DNA of 64,000 bases from Sialis fuliginosa (taxonomy: Eukaryota > Arthropoda > Insecta > Megaloptera > Sialidae): assembly GCA_961205875.1 (NCBI GenBank), contig OY540822.1, positions 5,706,501 through 5,770,500 on the forward strand, written 5' to 3'. Below the pieces are notes generated by a model. The model saw nothing but the letters and a program-made list of their open reading frames with translations. It was not told where the DNA came from and ran no database searches. Every line of letters begins with the position of its first letter. Positions within the stretch are counted from its first letter, which is position 1. This document shows positions 1-12,700 of this stretch, piece after piece. Made by a program: the position numbers and the translations under genes.

Positions 1-216
1 GATTTTATATCACACTACTGTAATGCCACATTGCAATTTTTGCAAAATTATCTTGTCTCTGCGTCTTTCCTTTTTCGTCTCGTTTGCTGCAACATACAAC
101 ATACATTGATTAGTCTTTTTCTTAGTTGGTGGAATATATTCAAGAAAGTGCCTCTCGGTTAGACGCAGTGGACTAGGTTGAATACTAGGTCTGCCAAACA
201 TGTATTTCTTCAACAG

Positions 217-356
217 TAAGATGTGCTCGTGTCTGACACGAGCGTGTACATTATGGGCTTAGTAAATATAATGGTCGCTCGTGTCTCACAATCAGTCGAG
301 CGCATACAAAATTGCCAATAAGATGTGCTCGTGTCTAACACGAACGTGTACATTAA
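217..356. repeat. Direct repeat pair with internal palindrome
   Basis: A block of about 40 bp beginning AAGATGTGCTCGTGTCT occurs at about 217-255 and again at about 318-356 with a few mismatches. Each copy holds a palindrome of the form CTCGTGTCnGACACGAG. No coding sequence is seen here, and I cannot assign the repeat to a family. Confidence 0.5.
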
Positions 357-1113
357 GGTATTTCTCGGAAAAATTAAAAGATTCAAGAGTAAGCTCAAAC
401 TAAAAAAAGGTTATTAGAAGCTTCATTCAAAATCTTAAAATGATTGACCATCTGTGAGCGAAGATATCGTCAAAATAAAATCAAAAATTTAACATTGCGA
501 GTATAGGGATTACGATATTTTAAGCGGATTTCCAATGAAAAAGTAAATAATTTTATGCGAAGGAAGATCAAGAAACTTATGAAATTTTGAGAAAAACTAA
601 ATTAATATATTTGGAGTTAATATAAAAAATCTTAAATATTTTCACCACCCCGTTTTTAAGTTATAAGTAAAATAAAAACTTATTTTCTGATAAAAAATAT
701 CACGGTACAAGCTATGACAACGCCGCAAAATATTGACAATTGCCGCGGTATTTAAAAATCGTACGTGCTGAATATATTGTTCTTTTAATTTTTTTTTTTT
801 TTTTGGCCTTCCATGCTAGATGATTTAGCCATTCTTTTAATTTCAAGGAATAATAAAAATAATAAAAACTATTTCTTAATTATAAACTTATAATATATAA
901 CAAATTCAGCTGCAAATAATAGTACACGTTATCACATCAAAACATTAAATAATATGTAGCTGTCATCGGGAATACAAAAGTCGCGCATGCGCAATATATG
1001 CTCAGCGTTGCCAAATTTTAATTTAATTTAAAGCACGGTTATCTTGATTTTATACTACACTTTTTTTTCCTTTTCTAACATATAGCGTACCTTGTTTCTC
1101 CCCGAGAAATACC
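357..1113. mobile_element. TTAA-flanked MITE (piggyBac-like)
   Basis: Perfect 12-bp terminal inverted repeats, GGTATTTCTCGG at 357-368 and its complement at 1102-1113, are each flanked outside by TTAA (353-356 and 1114-1117). TTAA duplication is the piggyBac target rule. The interior is AT-rich and non-coding, so this would be a non-autonomous copy. The terminal repeats are short, which leaves some doubt. Confidence 0.4.
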
Positions 1114-1520
1114 TTAAGGGGTTAAATCAAAATTCCGGCTAAAGCTCCCCAGTCCCGACTAGAGACTCTTCGGTTTCTTAAAGATTAAGTATTTCTGAAG
1201 CCATTTCAGAAGGTATTTCTAATCTTTCCATTTTTTTCTTATTAAAATGTAATTTTACTATACTATAAAAAAACATCGTAATAAAATTTTAATTGTTAAT
1301 AATACAATAAAATATCTTAATTAATTAACAAAGACATGAAATATAGAACGAGGCTAAAATTATTGTTAATCGAACTTTATCTAATATTAATTTGCGTTTA
1401 TAATGTAAAATATTAGAAAGATTCTTTTTTTTGCTAATCAATACATTATGTATTTCTTTATTATTTATTAACCACATTACATTAAATTTATAGAATTAGT
1501 TAGATGGTAATACGGGGTTA
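1114..1520. other. AT-rich intergenic stretch
   Basis: I see no gene, repeat with defined ends or RNA in this interval. Confidence 0.5.
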
Positions 1521-1870
1521 ACACGGGTCGATTTCCGCCGTGCAACTAGGTCGCACAGCGGAATTCGACCGTGTAAATGGTAATTCGGCTAGGCCGCAGA
1601 TGACTAAAATCGCAAGCGCCAAAGTAGACCTCCATCTGACTTTCGCCACATACGGCCTAGGCCGCATGCGACGGGTGACTAAAATCGACCGTGTAAACCT
1701 GAAAATAATCAACCGCATGCGATTTTTATCGCACGTAGAACATCTATTCTGCTCAATATTTTCAAAAAAATGAACAAATCGCATGCGATTTTTATCGACT
1801 CGTGTAAATGGTGTTGCCTTCTGAGGCGATTTGGGAGATGACTAGCCGCACGGCGGAAATCGACCCGTGT
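1521..1870. mobile_element. GC-richer MITE with 23-bp terminal inverted repeats
   Basis: The terminal repeats read ACACGGGTCGATTTCCGCC at 1521 and its complement ending at 1870, about 23 bp without mismatch. The interior is much richer in CpG than its surroundings and repeats short phrases such as CGCATGCGATTTTTATCG and ATCGACCGTGTAAA. Open frames here are by-products of the base composition. No clear target duplication was found, so the superfamily is open. Confidence 0.55.
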
Positions 1871-2164
1871 AAATACACCATAATTTTGCTGCAACGACAT
1901 TTATGTGGTTTTGAATAATATATGATAATATGATATGTAACATTTTTGCAAAATATAATTAAAATATTTAGTTCATAATAAAACATAATATGTGACAGTA
2001 AATTTCGCGATGTATTTATTTTCTGAATTGTGTAATAATAATGTTAAATCTTTCATTCATAATTTGTGAAATATTGAGTGAAATTGTATTATTTCATTTC
2101 TCCAAATTCATACTGTAGTGCAATATGATGTAGGTTATGTAATTTACAATGCAAGTAGAACCCT

Positions 2165-2884
2165 AAACATAGAAAATGGACAGTGCATTCTGTATTAACA
2201 CAATGGTGTAACATCTGTTCAAAAAGTGAGAGAGAGATGCAGTGTAGTTTGGAATATATCTATCTCTTTTTCTAAGAATCTAATTGGTAGTTTACTATAG
2301 TTCAGGGTAGTATTTCTATACGATATATTTTTGTATATCTATCTTGTGATTTTTGTGCAATAAGTTTTTTATTAGAAAAGTAAATAATATAAACAATAAA
2401 CATACTATAATGGTTCATATTTCATCGAGTAAATTTAAAAAAAATTTGCAAAATTATGAACGGAAATTCCGGGAAATGTCGTTGCTACAAAATGATGAGG
2501 TGAATTGCACTTACAAACAGCACATACAAGATTTACTTAACAAAATTTTAAATATTTTTTTTGATATTAGGTTACATTACGAAGCTACGGAAAAGGAAGA
2601 ACAAGATATTAAAATTGGGTCAAAAAATTCAAAACTGATATTATTTAGAAATCAATAATTGTTTTTTTTTTAAACAAAATTTTTTTATAACGTTAATTAT
2701 TTTTTGTTTTTTAACCTCTTTATATATATCTATGAATATTTTTAATGTTCGGGGCCAAGAATGAAATAGTTATACTCCAGTTTAAAAAAAAGACAAGTAT
2801 ATTCCAAACCTGCTTCTATTTCTTTCTTTTGACAGGACTCTGTTTTCGAGTCAGATGCGTGGTCCATTCTCTATGTCTATGAGT
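2165..2884. mobile_element. MITE with ends related to ACATAGARAATGGAC
   Basis: The left end (ACATAGAAAATGGACAGTG) and right end (GTGGTCCATTCTCTATGTCT) are inverted copies. The same ends bound a shorter element at 61055-61288 and occur singly at 46939. A small ORF inside (ATG at 2411, stop at about 2658, 82 codons) is lysine-rich. It resembles nothing I know and is probably fortuitous or a transposon remnant. Confidence 0.5.
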
Positions 2885-3077
2885 AGAACATATTTTGTTA
2901 TGATTGTATTATAAATCATTCGCAGTGTGGTTTTATTGTATAATTATTTAAATTATCCGTGCTGTAATTATTGATACAAAGTAACAATGTATTGATTATT
3001 ATTCACATTGGTTCTCTTCCATCTTATGTTTAAACTATGAATACATAGCTCCGAATGAAAAATAATAGGTATGCGGT

Positions 3078-3242
3078 CAGTGGCGTAGTAAGAAAAATTT
3101 TCAGGGGGGGATAAATACATATGAGTTAAATTTTTTGAAGCTATTTTGAACTGATGTTTTCTCAAAACATACGTTTTTTAAGAACATTGAATATTTCAGG
3201 GGGGTTTTGACTTCAAAACCCCCCCTCATTACTACGCCACTG
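3078..3242. mobile_element. hAT-type MITE, 165 bp
   Basis: The terminal inverted repeats CAGTGGCGTAGTAA and TTACTACGCCACTG are flanked by an 8-bp near-duplication, TATGCGGT (3070-3077) and TATGAGGT (3243-3250). CAGNG...CNCTG ends with an 8-bp target duplication are the hAT hallmark. The interior is short and has a G-run and a C-run that pair with each other. Confidence 0.7.
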
Positions 3243-3305
3243 TATGAGGTTAATTGATTCAATTTAAAATGAATATTGATTTAAAAACATATTATAGGTA
3301 CATAT

Positions 3306-3720
3306 ACCGGGTGTTCCAGACCACCCGTCCACTACGTTTCACGCCCAAACTATTGAAGATAGTTTTATGATAAAAAATTTACTATATATATCGACCCTAA
3401 AGAATTTCAGGAAAATATTTTCAATACCCTAAAACTTCCCCTTGGGGGGTAGTTTGAGGGGTACATGCTTGTTTCTCAGCAAAATCAAATAGAATGGTAT
3501 ATCTAAAAGTAGATAATTTTAAAGATCATAAAAAAGTAAGAAACTTTTGTAATACATTCAATTGTTTAGAAAATATGGTGCCTTGTTTCCAAATTTTAGG
3601 GTTTTACTAAAATTACTCTAGTTTCGTTAAATATTAATGAAATTTAATTTTTTAAATTTGTTTTGAAAGTAGAAATAATGAACTTTCTAATGATGTATGA
3701 TTATTTGAGATTATTATTAT
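3306..3720 (+). mobile_element. TE fragment, CCGGGTGTTCC family, copy 1
   Basis: The segment starts TACCGGGTGTTCCAGACCAC and runs for about 410 bp. It recurs in inverse orientation at 32190-32617 inside the plexin gene, with the same landmarks in the same order. A TA precedes the end, as for Tc1/mariner-type elements. The distal end is not clear in this copy. There is no coding capacity. Confidence 0.55.
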
Positions 3721-3849
3721 TATTATTATTAAGGATATTAACATTTTCAACAAATGATTCAAAAACTAGAACGTTCAAGCTTTAGAACTCTGTGTGTTTT
3801 TTTAAACTGTTCTATAACTATTTTCATGTAGTCATTCAAAAAGGGAAGT

Positions 3850-4145
3850 AATTATTTGAGCAGTTTTTTAAATATTCGGGCGGTTACATTGGGCAGTTAA
3901 TAATTTATTTGGGCAGTATTAAACTTTTTGTGCGGTAATTAAATCAATTGTGGCAGTAAAATGTAGCAAGTAATATACAAGATTTTGGTAAGTTATTTAA
4001 TCTTACAGCGGCAGTTAAAAACCTTCTCGAGCAGTAGATTAAATAAATGGTCAGTTCAATAATTATTTGAGCGGTAAAATAATTGAATTGGGCAGTTAAA
4101 TAAATAGTTCGGCAGTTAGATAAATAGTTTGGCAGTTCGGTAAAA
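3850..4145. repeat. Degenerate tandem repeat, GGCAGTTAAATAAATAGTT type
   Basis: About ten imperfect units of roughly 20-30 bp follow one another. Each carries a core such as GGCAGTTA or GGCGGTTA followed by an A/T stretch. The units are best preserved at 4085-4140. The origin is unknown. Confidence 0.5.
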
Positions 4146-5417
4146 GTCAAGTTGATTTTTGGTTGAAAAAAGCGGCATGCGTTTGTTAAAATGGATCGAC
4201 TTTATTTTTTATATTATATAGAATTACCATCTGGCCCCCCGCTAGTTACAAAAATGCAGAGGGGTAGGGTCCCTTGCCCCTCCCCTAGTGTTGTAACGAA
4301 CAAGAGACCAAATGGTTACACAATATGTAAAATATAATAATATATAAATTTTATGGCCCCCATAAAAAAATCCCCCCCCCCCTCCAAAAATGTCGGCCTT
4401 TTAATTATAAATAAAAATCGGGTATCATTATGAATATGCAACAAAAAATTTATTATTTTTAAACAAAAAAATATTTTTTAGAACTTTAGAATTTCAAAAT
4501 TTAAGTTAATATAAAAAAATAATTTTAAAAAAAATTTACCCCTCCCCACAAAAAAATATTAACACATTAGTGTGGTGTTGTTTCAAAGCCCAAAGAGTAA
4601 AAACTTTGTGCGTGCATCGATAGCAGGTGTACAACTCAAGATAATATAATAATAATTTTCTACTCTGCGCTAATTTATTAAAATTTTTGATGTTTCAATG
4701 AAAAAACAACATTAATAATAATATTAAATTAGACAATAATGTTTTTATAAAATTCAGATAATCTTTACTCGTTGAAATATGAATCTGACGAAAAATATGT
4801 ATGGGACCTTTTTGGTAGAGAATTTAATTATATTTAATTTTAATTTTGTAAATAACTGTTTTTGCACGTAGAAGTGTGAGTGAGAGGGCAATATGAATGC
4901 GCAGAATAGAGAAACGCGCTTAGTTGTTAATTAAAATAAAGGTGGTTGCCGGTAAGAAAATTGAAATTGAAGTATACATTTCATTTGAAGATTATAAAAA
5001 TGTAAATTAAAGATTTTATGAATTGTAAAAATGAATAACAAATAAAGGAGTAGAGTTACAGTTATGAGTGTAAGGACCTTTTTTATGCGAAAATGCCTAA
5101 AGATGATACAAACAAATTTTTGATTTCAAAAAACATTTAAAAATAAAATAAAAAATATTGGACCTATGTAGGTATCGACTGGCACCTCGCATATTTAAGT
5201 TCTTTAAGGTCTTACGTATACGAATCTGAACATAGTTGCCGGTTGTCATATTATTTTCACTCACTTACTTCTAGCGCCTGCACTACTAGGTATTAACTGA
5301 AAGCGTTAATTATTGTACCCTATCTCAAACTTGATTTTGAGTGTTCTTGTAATTATTATAGAAAGTATTTTTTTAATTTTTGTTATATTTTCATGTGATA
5401 TTGAGTTATATTTACAG
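4146..5417. other. AT-rich intergenic stretch with C/G runs
   Basis: No gene was recognised. The interval holds poly-C and CCCCTCC runs near 4233-4290 and 4371-4385 that look like remnants of older repeats, but no matching ends were found. Confidence 0.4.
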
Positions 5418-5690
5418 GATGATTTACAACTAGTGTAAAAAATTAAACATTAGATCGAGGGTGTTATTTTAAGCAAAAAACTTAATATAAACATGTGTCC
5501 GGAAATTCTTCGTGAGGGAGCTACAGCCTTCTAAAAATTTTGCCCAAAATTAGTGTTTATTTAATATCTAGAGAACTCATAGTGATACAGTTATGAAATT
5601 TGATAACCGATTTATTATTAATAAGTGATATCGATTTCCAGTACCAAACAATAATACTTTAGACCAGGGGTGTATGGGGACAGTGGGCCC
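5418..5690 (+). repeat. Dispersed repeat, copy 1
   Basis: This block holds the phrase GGAAATTCTTCGTGAGGGAG followed by sequence matching a block at about 50828-51098 in the opposite orientation. In both copies it ends near a GTGTATGGG motif. It is an interspersed repeat of unknown class. Confidence 0.45.
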
Positions 5691-5866
5691 GTCGATTTTT
5701 ATTTTATCAAGTATTTTTTTGTTCTTTATTTATTTCCCGAGTTGGGTTTTTGTAGAAGGTTATATGACACAAAATACAATTAAATATACTTTGTCCATTT
5801 TTTATAGCATCAACCGTTATCTAGAAATATCAATAAAATGAAAGTATTGCAGAATTTTACTTATTA

Positions 5867-6155
5867 CGGATGCTTCAAATTACATAAAATAAGCTTATAT
5901 TCTTCTTCTATGATTAAAAATAAGATAAAAAGTTAATATAAATATATCTCCTAATACTTGTCATCATAGACTTTTAACCAGTTATATTACTGTTACACAA
6001 ACTTTACTAACATTATTAAAAATGAAACTATAAATGGCTATTTGTTGATGAAAATGCAGTTTGGAGATATATTTATATAAAATTTGTATCTTATTTTTAA
6101 TCATAGAATAAGAATACAAGCTTATTTTATGTACTTTGAAGCATCCTGTATATCC
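5867..6155. mobile_element. Small foldback MITE next to the first plexin coding exon
   Basis: About 85 bp at the left (GGATGCTTCAAATTACATAA onward) is repeated in inverse orientation at the right, ending GAAGCATCC near 6147. The two arms would form a long hairpin. It ends about 60 bp before the acceptor of the first plexin coding exon. Confidence 0.6.
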
Positions 6156-6224
6156 AAATAGAGTATAATAGTATTTATTATTATTATAACGTGGAGTTTT
6201 ATTGTGGTTGTAGATGAGTTCCAC

Positions 6225-6746
6225 ATGACGTCGGCGTTAGCGATGTGGCTGTTGGGCATGTTGACTTTGTGTGTGGTGGGCACCGTGGTGCTGTCGTCCA
6301 CAGCACCCTCCTCACCCCATGACGTGGTAAAGACATTCAATGACACACAAGTGGAGAAGTTCAACAATCTCGTGGTGGATAAGAATACGGGCCGCGTGTT
6401 CATAGGCGCGGTCAACAGACTGTATCAGCTATCACCGGACCTCGAACTGGTCATCATGGAAGTAACCGGCCCCAAGGAGGACTCGACTGAATGCTCAGTT
6501 ATCTTCTGTCCTGGGACGATCAAGAAGAAGTTGACAGACAACGTCAACAAGGCATTGGTTATTGATTACACTACTACAAGACTGATTACTTGCGGGAGTC
6601 TTTTCCAAGGGATTTGTACCGTGAGGAACTTGCACAACATATCCGATGTACAGCAAGTTGTGCATGAATCTGTTGTCGCCAATAACGCAATTGCTTCCAC
6701 TGTTGCTTTCATTGGACCTGGTCCGCCAAACCCTCCTGTTTCGCAG
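6225..6746 (+). CDS. PlexA: Plexin coding exon 1: signal peptide and start of Sema
   Basis: An acceptor TTGTAG at 6208-6213 puts 11 nt of leader before the ATG at 6225, which opens a hydrophobic signal peptide ([17 protein letters not shown]). An in-frame GTG at 6204 lies on the intron side and was not used. The Sema start is recognisable from [15 protein letters not shown] and [12 protein letters not shown]. The donor is CAG|GTAAGC and the exon ends in phase 0 at residue 174. Confidence 0.9.
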
Positions 6747-9700
6747 GTAAGCTTTATTTAACTTTCTTGTAATTAAGTGAACCTATGTTTTCTAATAATG
6801 TTCTTTGATTGCAGGTCATGTATGTGGGAGTAACATTCACACTAAACTCGTTATACAGTTCAGAAATACCCGCAGTTAGCAGTCGAAGTTTAGATAAAGA
6901 CAAGATGTTCACAATCGCCCACACTGGAGTAACAACCGGTACCCAAATATTCTTTAACTCTCTAATACGAGAGAGATACCCGATAAACTACGTATACGGA
7001 TTCAGTTCGGAGTCGTTTAGCTACTTCCTGACGACCCAATTGACGGAAAGATATTCAGATGTCTACATAAGCAAGCTAGTGCGTGTGTGTCATGCAGACG
7101 AAAACTACTACTCGTATACCGAAATACCTATCCAATGTTTGGCCCAGGGAGGTAGGAATTATAACCTGGTCCAAGCAGCTTACGTCGGTAAAGCAGACTC
7201 GGATCTTGCCGGTGTGCTAGGGATCACTGCGCAGGACGATATACTGTTTGCAGTATTTAGCGAGAGTGATTCGTTCCAGTATAACAAACCGTCGAATGAA
7301 TCCGCGTTGTGTGTGTACTCGTTGAACATGATCAGGAGAAAGTTTATGCAGAACATTAAAACGTGTTTTAGTGGCAAGGGAAGCAGAGGCTTAGACTTCA
7401 TATCGCCTAGTCATGGTTGCATTTTAACGGTAAGTGTCTAAACATTCACTCTGATAACTTAATAATTAATCATTTATCCAATAAAAAAAAACGAAAAATT
7501 ACATTTTTTAACAAAAAAAACAACAGTCAGAGCTTTTTTATTTGTTTAGAAAATAATACAAAATTCGGTGGTTTAAATAAAAATCTTAAAGAAACAAAAT
7601 GTCAGTGATGTTTTAATAGGTCAAGGGAAAAAACATGAAAATGTATAATTTATATTTCATGTTGGGGTGGGGGGTGTTTTTTTCCAATATCTAAATTTTG
7701 TCCATCCTACAAGAACGTGAGTTTGAAATTGAGTTTAAAGTTGATAAATATTTTGATAATATTCGTTATTGCGATAATATGTCCATCAACTTAGCGAAAC
7801 AACTTCAGAAAATACAATTGCCATTATGCCAAGAATTTGCCGCTAATTAGTTGTGAAATTAAAAAATTAGCCGCTCCTTTTGTTTTTTTTTTTTTTTTAA
7901 TTACAAAAATCGTAAAAAAAACTATTTACCAACTATTTTCTGAAAAAAATTCAACTAGTAACTATTTCATTGAAAATAACAACTATTTTTCCAATCTCTA
8001 ATTATTATTAGTACTTTCAATGAAAATTATAATGAACATTATGACAAAAATAGTAATGAAAATTATAGCTACAATAGTTTATGAAATATTTTGGAATAAA
8101 TCTTTTTTATAAATCGTAATGAAAATGACAACGGAACTCTATCATGTGCGTGGCCAACACGCACTTGGCTGTTTTTAGGATTCCGAAGAAACCCTATTAA
8201 TCTCACTTTGTCGTCCATCCGCCCGTCCTTTTCACTCAAAGCTAAATATCTCGTAAACTATATAGGTATAAGCTAGTAACTTGAAATTTTTACTGAACAT
8301 GTAAAATGATGTCCTCTAGTAAAAGATGTACAAATTTATTGAAAAAATAAATTTTCAGCGGGAGCACTAAGGAGCTAAAGCTAGGTAAAAAAAATTTATA
8401 CCAAGGCTTATGGCACGTTAAAATGTATAACCAAACAAGCGGAATTTGACCCTTTTTTTCTAAATTAAAAATGGTGCTTACATGGGGCTTTAAAGCAAAT
8501 CCAAAAAAAAGTAACCCAAGACGTGTGGGATATCAAAATGTAGATCTCAATCAGTAGAATTTGAACCTATTTTTTATATTTTTCTAACTCAAAAATGGCG
8601 CCTGTAGGGGGCTAAAAGCAGTATTTTATTTTGTCCCCCTCCTCTCTAACTCTGTAACTACTGGCTCAAAAATTTGAATAAATTTGGTAATAAGGCTTTG
8701 GTGGAACTACCAACGACAAATACTAAAATTAACAATATAATTTTAATTTTTGGAATAATAGGAAGGGGCGTCATAGAAATTTTTATTTTCATATTTAGGC
8801 ATGTGGGGTGTCGAAATATAGGTCCTAATTAATAGAACATGACCATATTTTTTATTTTTTTTCTTACTCAAAAATTGCGCCTGTAGGGGGCTAAAAGCAC
8901 TATTTTATTTTGCCCCCCCCCCCTCTAACTTGGCAACTACTGGCTCAAAAATTCTGAAAAAAATTTGGTAACGAGGCTTTGGTGGAACTACCAATGACAA
9001 ATACTAAAATCAACAACATAATTTTAAATTTTGGAATAATAGGGAGGGGCGTCATAGAATTTGTTATTTTTATTTTTATATTTAGGCATGTGGGGTGCCA
9101 AATGTAGATCTCAATGAGTAGAATATGACCTTGTTTTTATATTATTTTCTTACTCAAAAATACACCAAACAGTCTACGAAGTACGTAAAATGGAACCCTT
9201 ATATCATACACCCGTGTATATCTTGCTCGAATTATTTATTTAGATGTCCTGACTGACTAATTCATCATCGACGAGCCGAAACGCCTGTATCTAAAATCGT
9301 GAAATTTCGTGGGTGTCTTCCTTTTATGACGTAAGCATCCACTATGAAAGAATTTTTCAAAATTTAACCCCTATGGGGGTAAAATGGGGTGTAAAAGTTT
9401 GTATGGGAAAAATATTTTTTTTTGTCGAATTTACTTGAAACTTAAAAAAAAACTCTACAATACAAATAATGAAACACGTATTTTATCATTTTCGAAAATT
9501 GAACCCCTAAGGGTTTGGGGGGGAGGTTGATATTAAATTTAAAAAATTTGATATACACTCACTTTATCTACATAAATATTTATGATATTAAATTAAATTC
9601 GGACAAAATAATATTCAATTAAAATAAAAATTTCGACATTCAACACCTAATAGCGTAAGATGTGGACGAGGGTGAATTTTTGAAATGTTTATCTGCATAG

Positions 9701-12700
9701 CTGTTTTAGTTATATAAGTAAATTCAGGCAAAATATAATCTTCTATTAAAATAAAATTTCGCCATTCAATCCTTAATGGCGGGGGGTAGATATGGGGTGG
9801 GTTCTTGCAATGTTTAACTAATTGTAAGATTCGAAATATTTACGATTTTTTTAGGTTATTAATTAAAAGCAAAAAAATTTGTTTTAAATATTTCATCCCC
9901 TATCTTAAAATATTAACTGTGCTGCCAACATAAAAAAAATTATACAATACGGGCGAAGCCGCGGGCAGGTCCGCTAGTTATTTATAATCAACACTTTAAA
10001 GTGGTCTGTTATGATCGTGTGTATTTGTTAATTATGGATTTTGTATCTGTTAATATCCATCCACAGTTGAACCTCTGCAATTCGAAGGATAATAGAAAAT
10101 TTAAACTAAATTTAGTATATAATGCACCTACTGTCACCAGTTTTTAACGCTTTGAGAGCAAGTTATAATGTTTTCTGGAATTAAAGGGCTTCATTTTTGT
10201 AAGTTCCATGAACTCGTGTTACTAATAAAACAAGTACCTCATTATTTTTATTTTTATTTAATTACCAAAGTTTTTTTAATTATAGCCTTTTATTTTGTTT
10301 ATAATTTTTCTAAGTAATGAATAGTTTTTAAGTTTGGTACAGTTGATTATAATGGCTTTACTGATAATGTGCATTTGATTGCTTCAGAAACTGAAAAACA
10401 TCGACGAAGATTTCTGTGGACTGGATGTAAACACTCCATTGGGGGGTAAACAGCCTGCGTCAGCAGTCGCAGTGTTCCATCTTTCCGAACAGCACTTCAC
10501 AGCAGTTGCAGCAACTTCTACGGGTGACTTCACTGTAGTGTTCATCGGTACAGCTAAAGGACATATCAAGAAGGTAGTCTATATGCAATTTTCATAACTT
10601 GAAACACTTGTATTTTCTCTTATACATTTACTCATCTCTCTTTCGCGCATTCATCCATTTTTATCTTATACATCTCCTTAGCGTTTTATCTTTAAAACGT
10701 GTCAAATATTAAAATCTGTCAAGGCCATTCCTATTCACTAATCTCGATAAAGAAGTTTCACTTCAAAAATATTTCTTATTCAATTCATAGTCTACAAAAC
10801 TATAAGGCCCGGTTTTTCAATATAAATTTAAACTCCAGATTACGTAAACTTCATCCTAGGCTCAGAGCCGTAACTATGCCCTGCCCCGGTTGCCCTGGTG
10901 GTAGCGGCCCTGCCTAGGCTTATACAGTCGGGACTCATTTATTTTAAACCTTCTGAATCATATGACGCGCGTTTATTTCAAGTCGAGAGGGGCTCACACC
11001 AAATTATGTGTAGATCCTTGACCAATCAGCGTTGGCGCGGGAATTGACATCACCACGAAGATGTATTCAAATGTTATAAATGTATAATAGAATATCAAAT
11101 ACAGGAAATCCTTTATTTATTCTTGTCTTCGTATTTTTTGATATTTTAACAACATATACAATCAAAGAAGTACAAATTCGACATTGCAAAATCATGAAAA
11201 AGCTATCACAGACAATTTTGTCTAATCGGGAAGTGTCATTTTTTACTATTCTTAAGTTGGCAATACGTTCTGTGATGTCAACGCTGATTGGTCAAGTAGC
11301 TATAGAGACTATGTATGTACAAGAATGGTGGGAGATGAAGGAGGAGAAAAAATTTACAATAAACGAAAGTCGGCATTTACGATAAACGAGAGTTGAAAAT
11401 AAACGAGCGTTACAATAAACGAGACCCGACTGTACTAGACATACAGGGTCAAAGTTCAATATTTAATTTATTATAACAAATGGAAGAAAACTTTAAGTAC
11501 AAAAGTTGTCAGGAGAGACAAGCAACAATTTTAAAAATAGTTACAATTATATAGGGTGTCCCATAAGTGCGTTATAAATCAAAGTTATATTTTTTTAAAT
11601 ACAAAGTATATTTTTTTAATCTAAAATCATTTATTTTTTGAACATTTTGATATAAGCATGTGTGGAATTATACTGAGCGGTTTAGAAATTATGATCATTT
11701 TTGTATGAAAATTCGGATATTTTCAACACCTTGTAATTTTCTAATTACAACCAAAAAATTTGTTCTCTGATCAAAATAGTTTTGGTATATGCTCTTTTAT
11801 TGCGATATTACATCAAACATTTACAAAATTGTATTCTTTATACAGGATGTATCAAAACTCTGAACCCAATCGTAATAATAGAGCATATACCAAAACTATT
11901 TTGAGCAGTGAACAAATTATTTTTGGATATAATTAGAAAATTACAAAATATTGAAAATATCCTAATTTTCTTACAAAAATGGTCATAATTTCTAAACCGC
12001 TCAGTATAATCCCACACATGCTTGTATCAAAATGTTCAAAAAAATAAATGCTTTTAGATTATCAATTAAAAAATATACTTTGTATTTAAAAAAATTTTAC
12101 TTTGATTTGTAACGCACTTATGGGACACACACACCCTGTATGGTTATGTCTAGTTTAATGTCTAAATGTCTAGTTTAAACCAACTCAGTTTCTCAACATA
12201 AGTTTAACGTAATCTGTAGTTTAACTCTTGCGCATGCGCAGTAAAGCTGAACGTCCTTCTTAGCTCTAACATGACGCGATTTTTGTTATGTCAAACTAAA
12301 AACTAACCTCAAATTATTATATTATATGTAACTAGCGCTTTGGATCCGGTGTTACCCGGGGATATTAATTTAATTAAATATAAAGTAATCGTGCCCACCC
12401 GACATGCCCACAACACACGGTTCACCGCGAATTGTTTTTTCCGACTTCAAGAAAGGACCCCGTATCTTCCTTATGGGAAGCTGACTTCCGTTAAATTGAT
12501 TGAATTTTTGATATGTTGCGTCTTAATGGGCAAAATCTCCTAAAGCTTCAGGATTTTGAGATACAGTTGGCTGAAATAAGAATTATCGTGCATTTTAGAT
12601 GGGTGTTTCTCAGCAAAGTGGGAAACTCGCTGTCCCGGGCCTAAATTACATAAAATACGCGAATAAATATTTATATTTCAATTATTTTTGATAGATAACT

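Noticed and set aside
217..356. Repeat pair as a CRISPR array
   Set aside because: There are only two units in a eukaryotic setting, with no regular spacing.
1540..1773. Open frames on both strands across 1518-1900
   Set aside because: They lie inside a CpG-richer MITE with fewer stop codons by composition, and show no family resemblance.
6204..6224. GTG at 6204 as the plexin start
   Set aside because: It lies before the TTGTAG acceptor. The ATG at 6225 directly precedes a good signal peptide.
11080..11385. 101-codon frame as a possible gene
   Set aside because: It is inside a pogo-type MITE, has low-complexity AT-driven composition and shows no recognisable domain.
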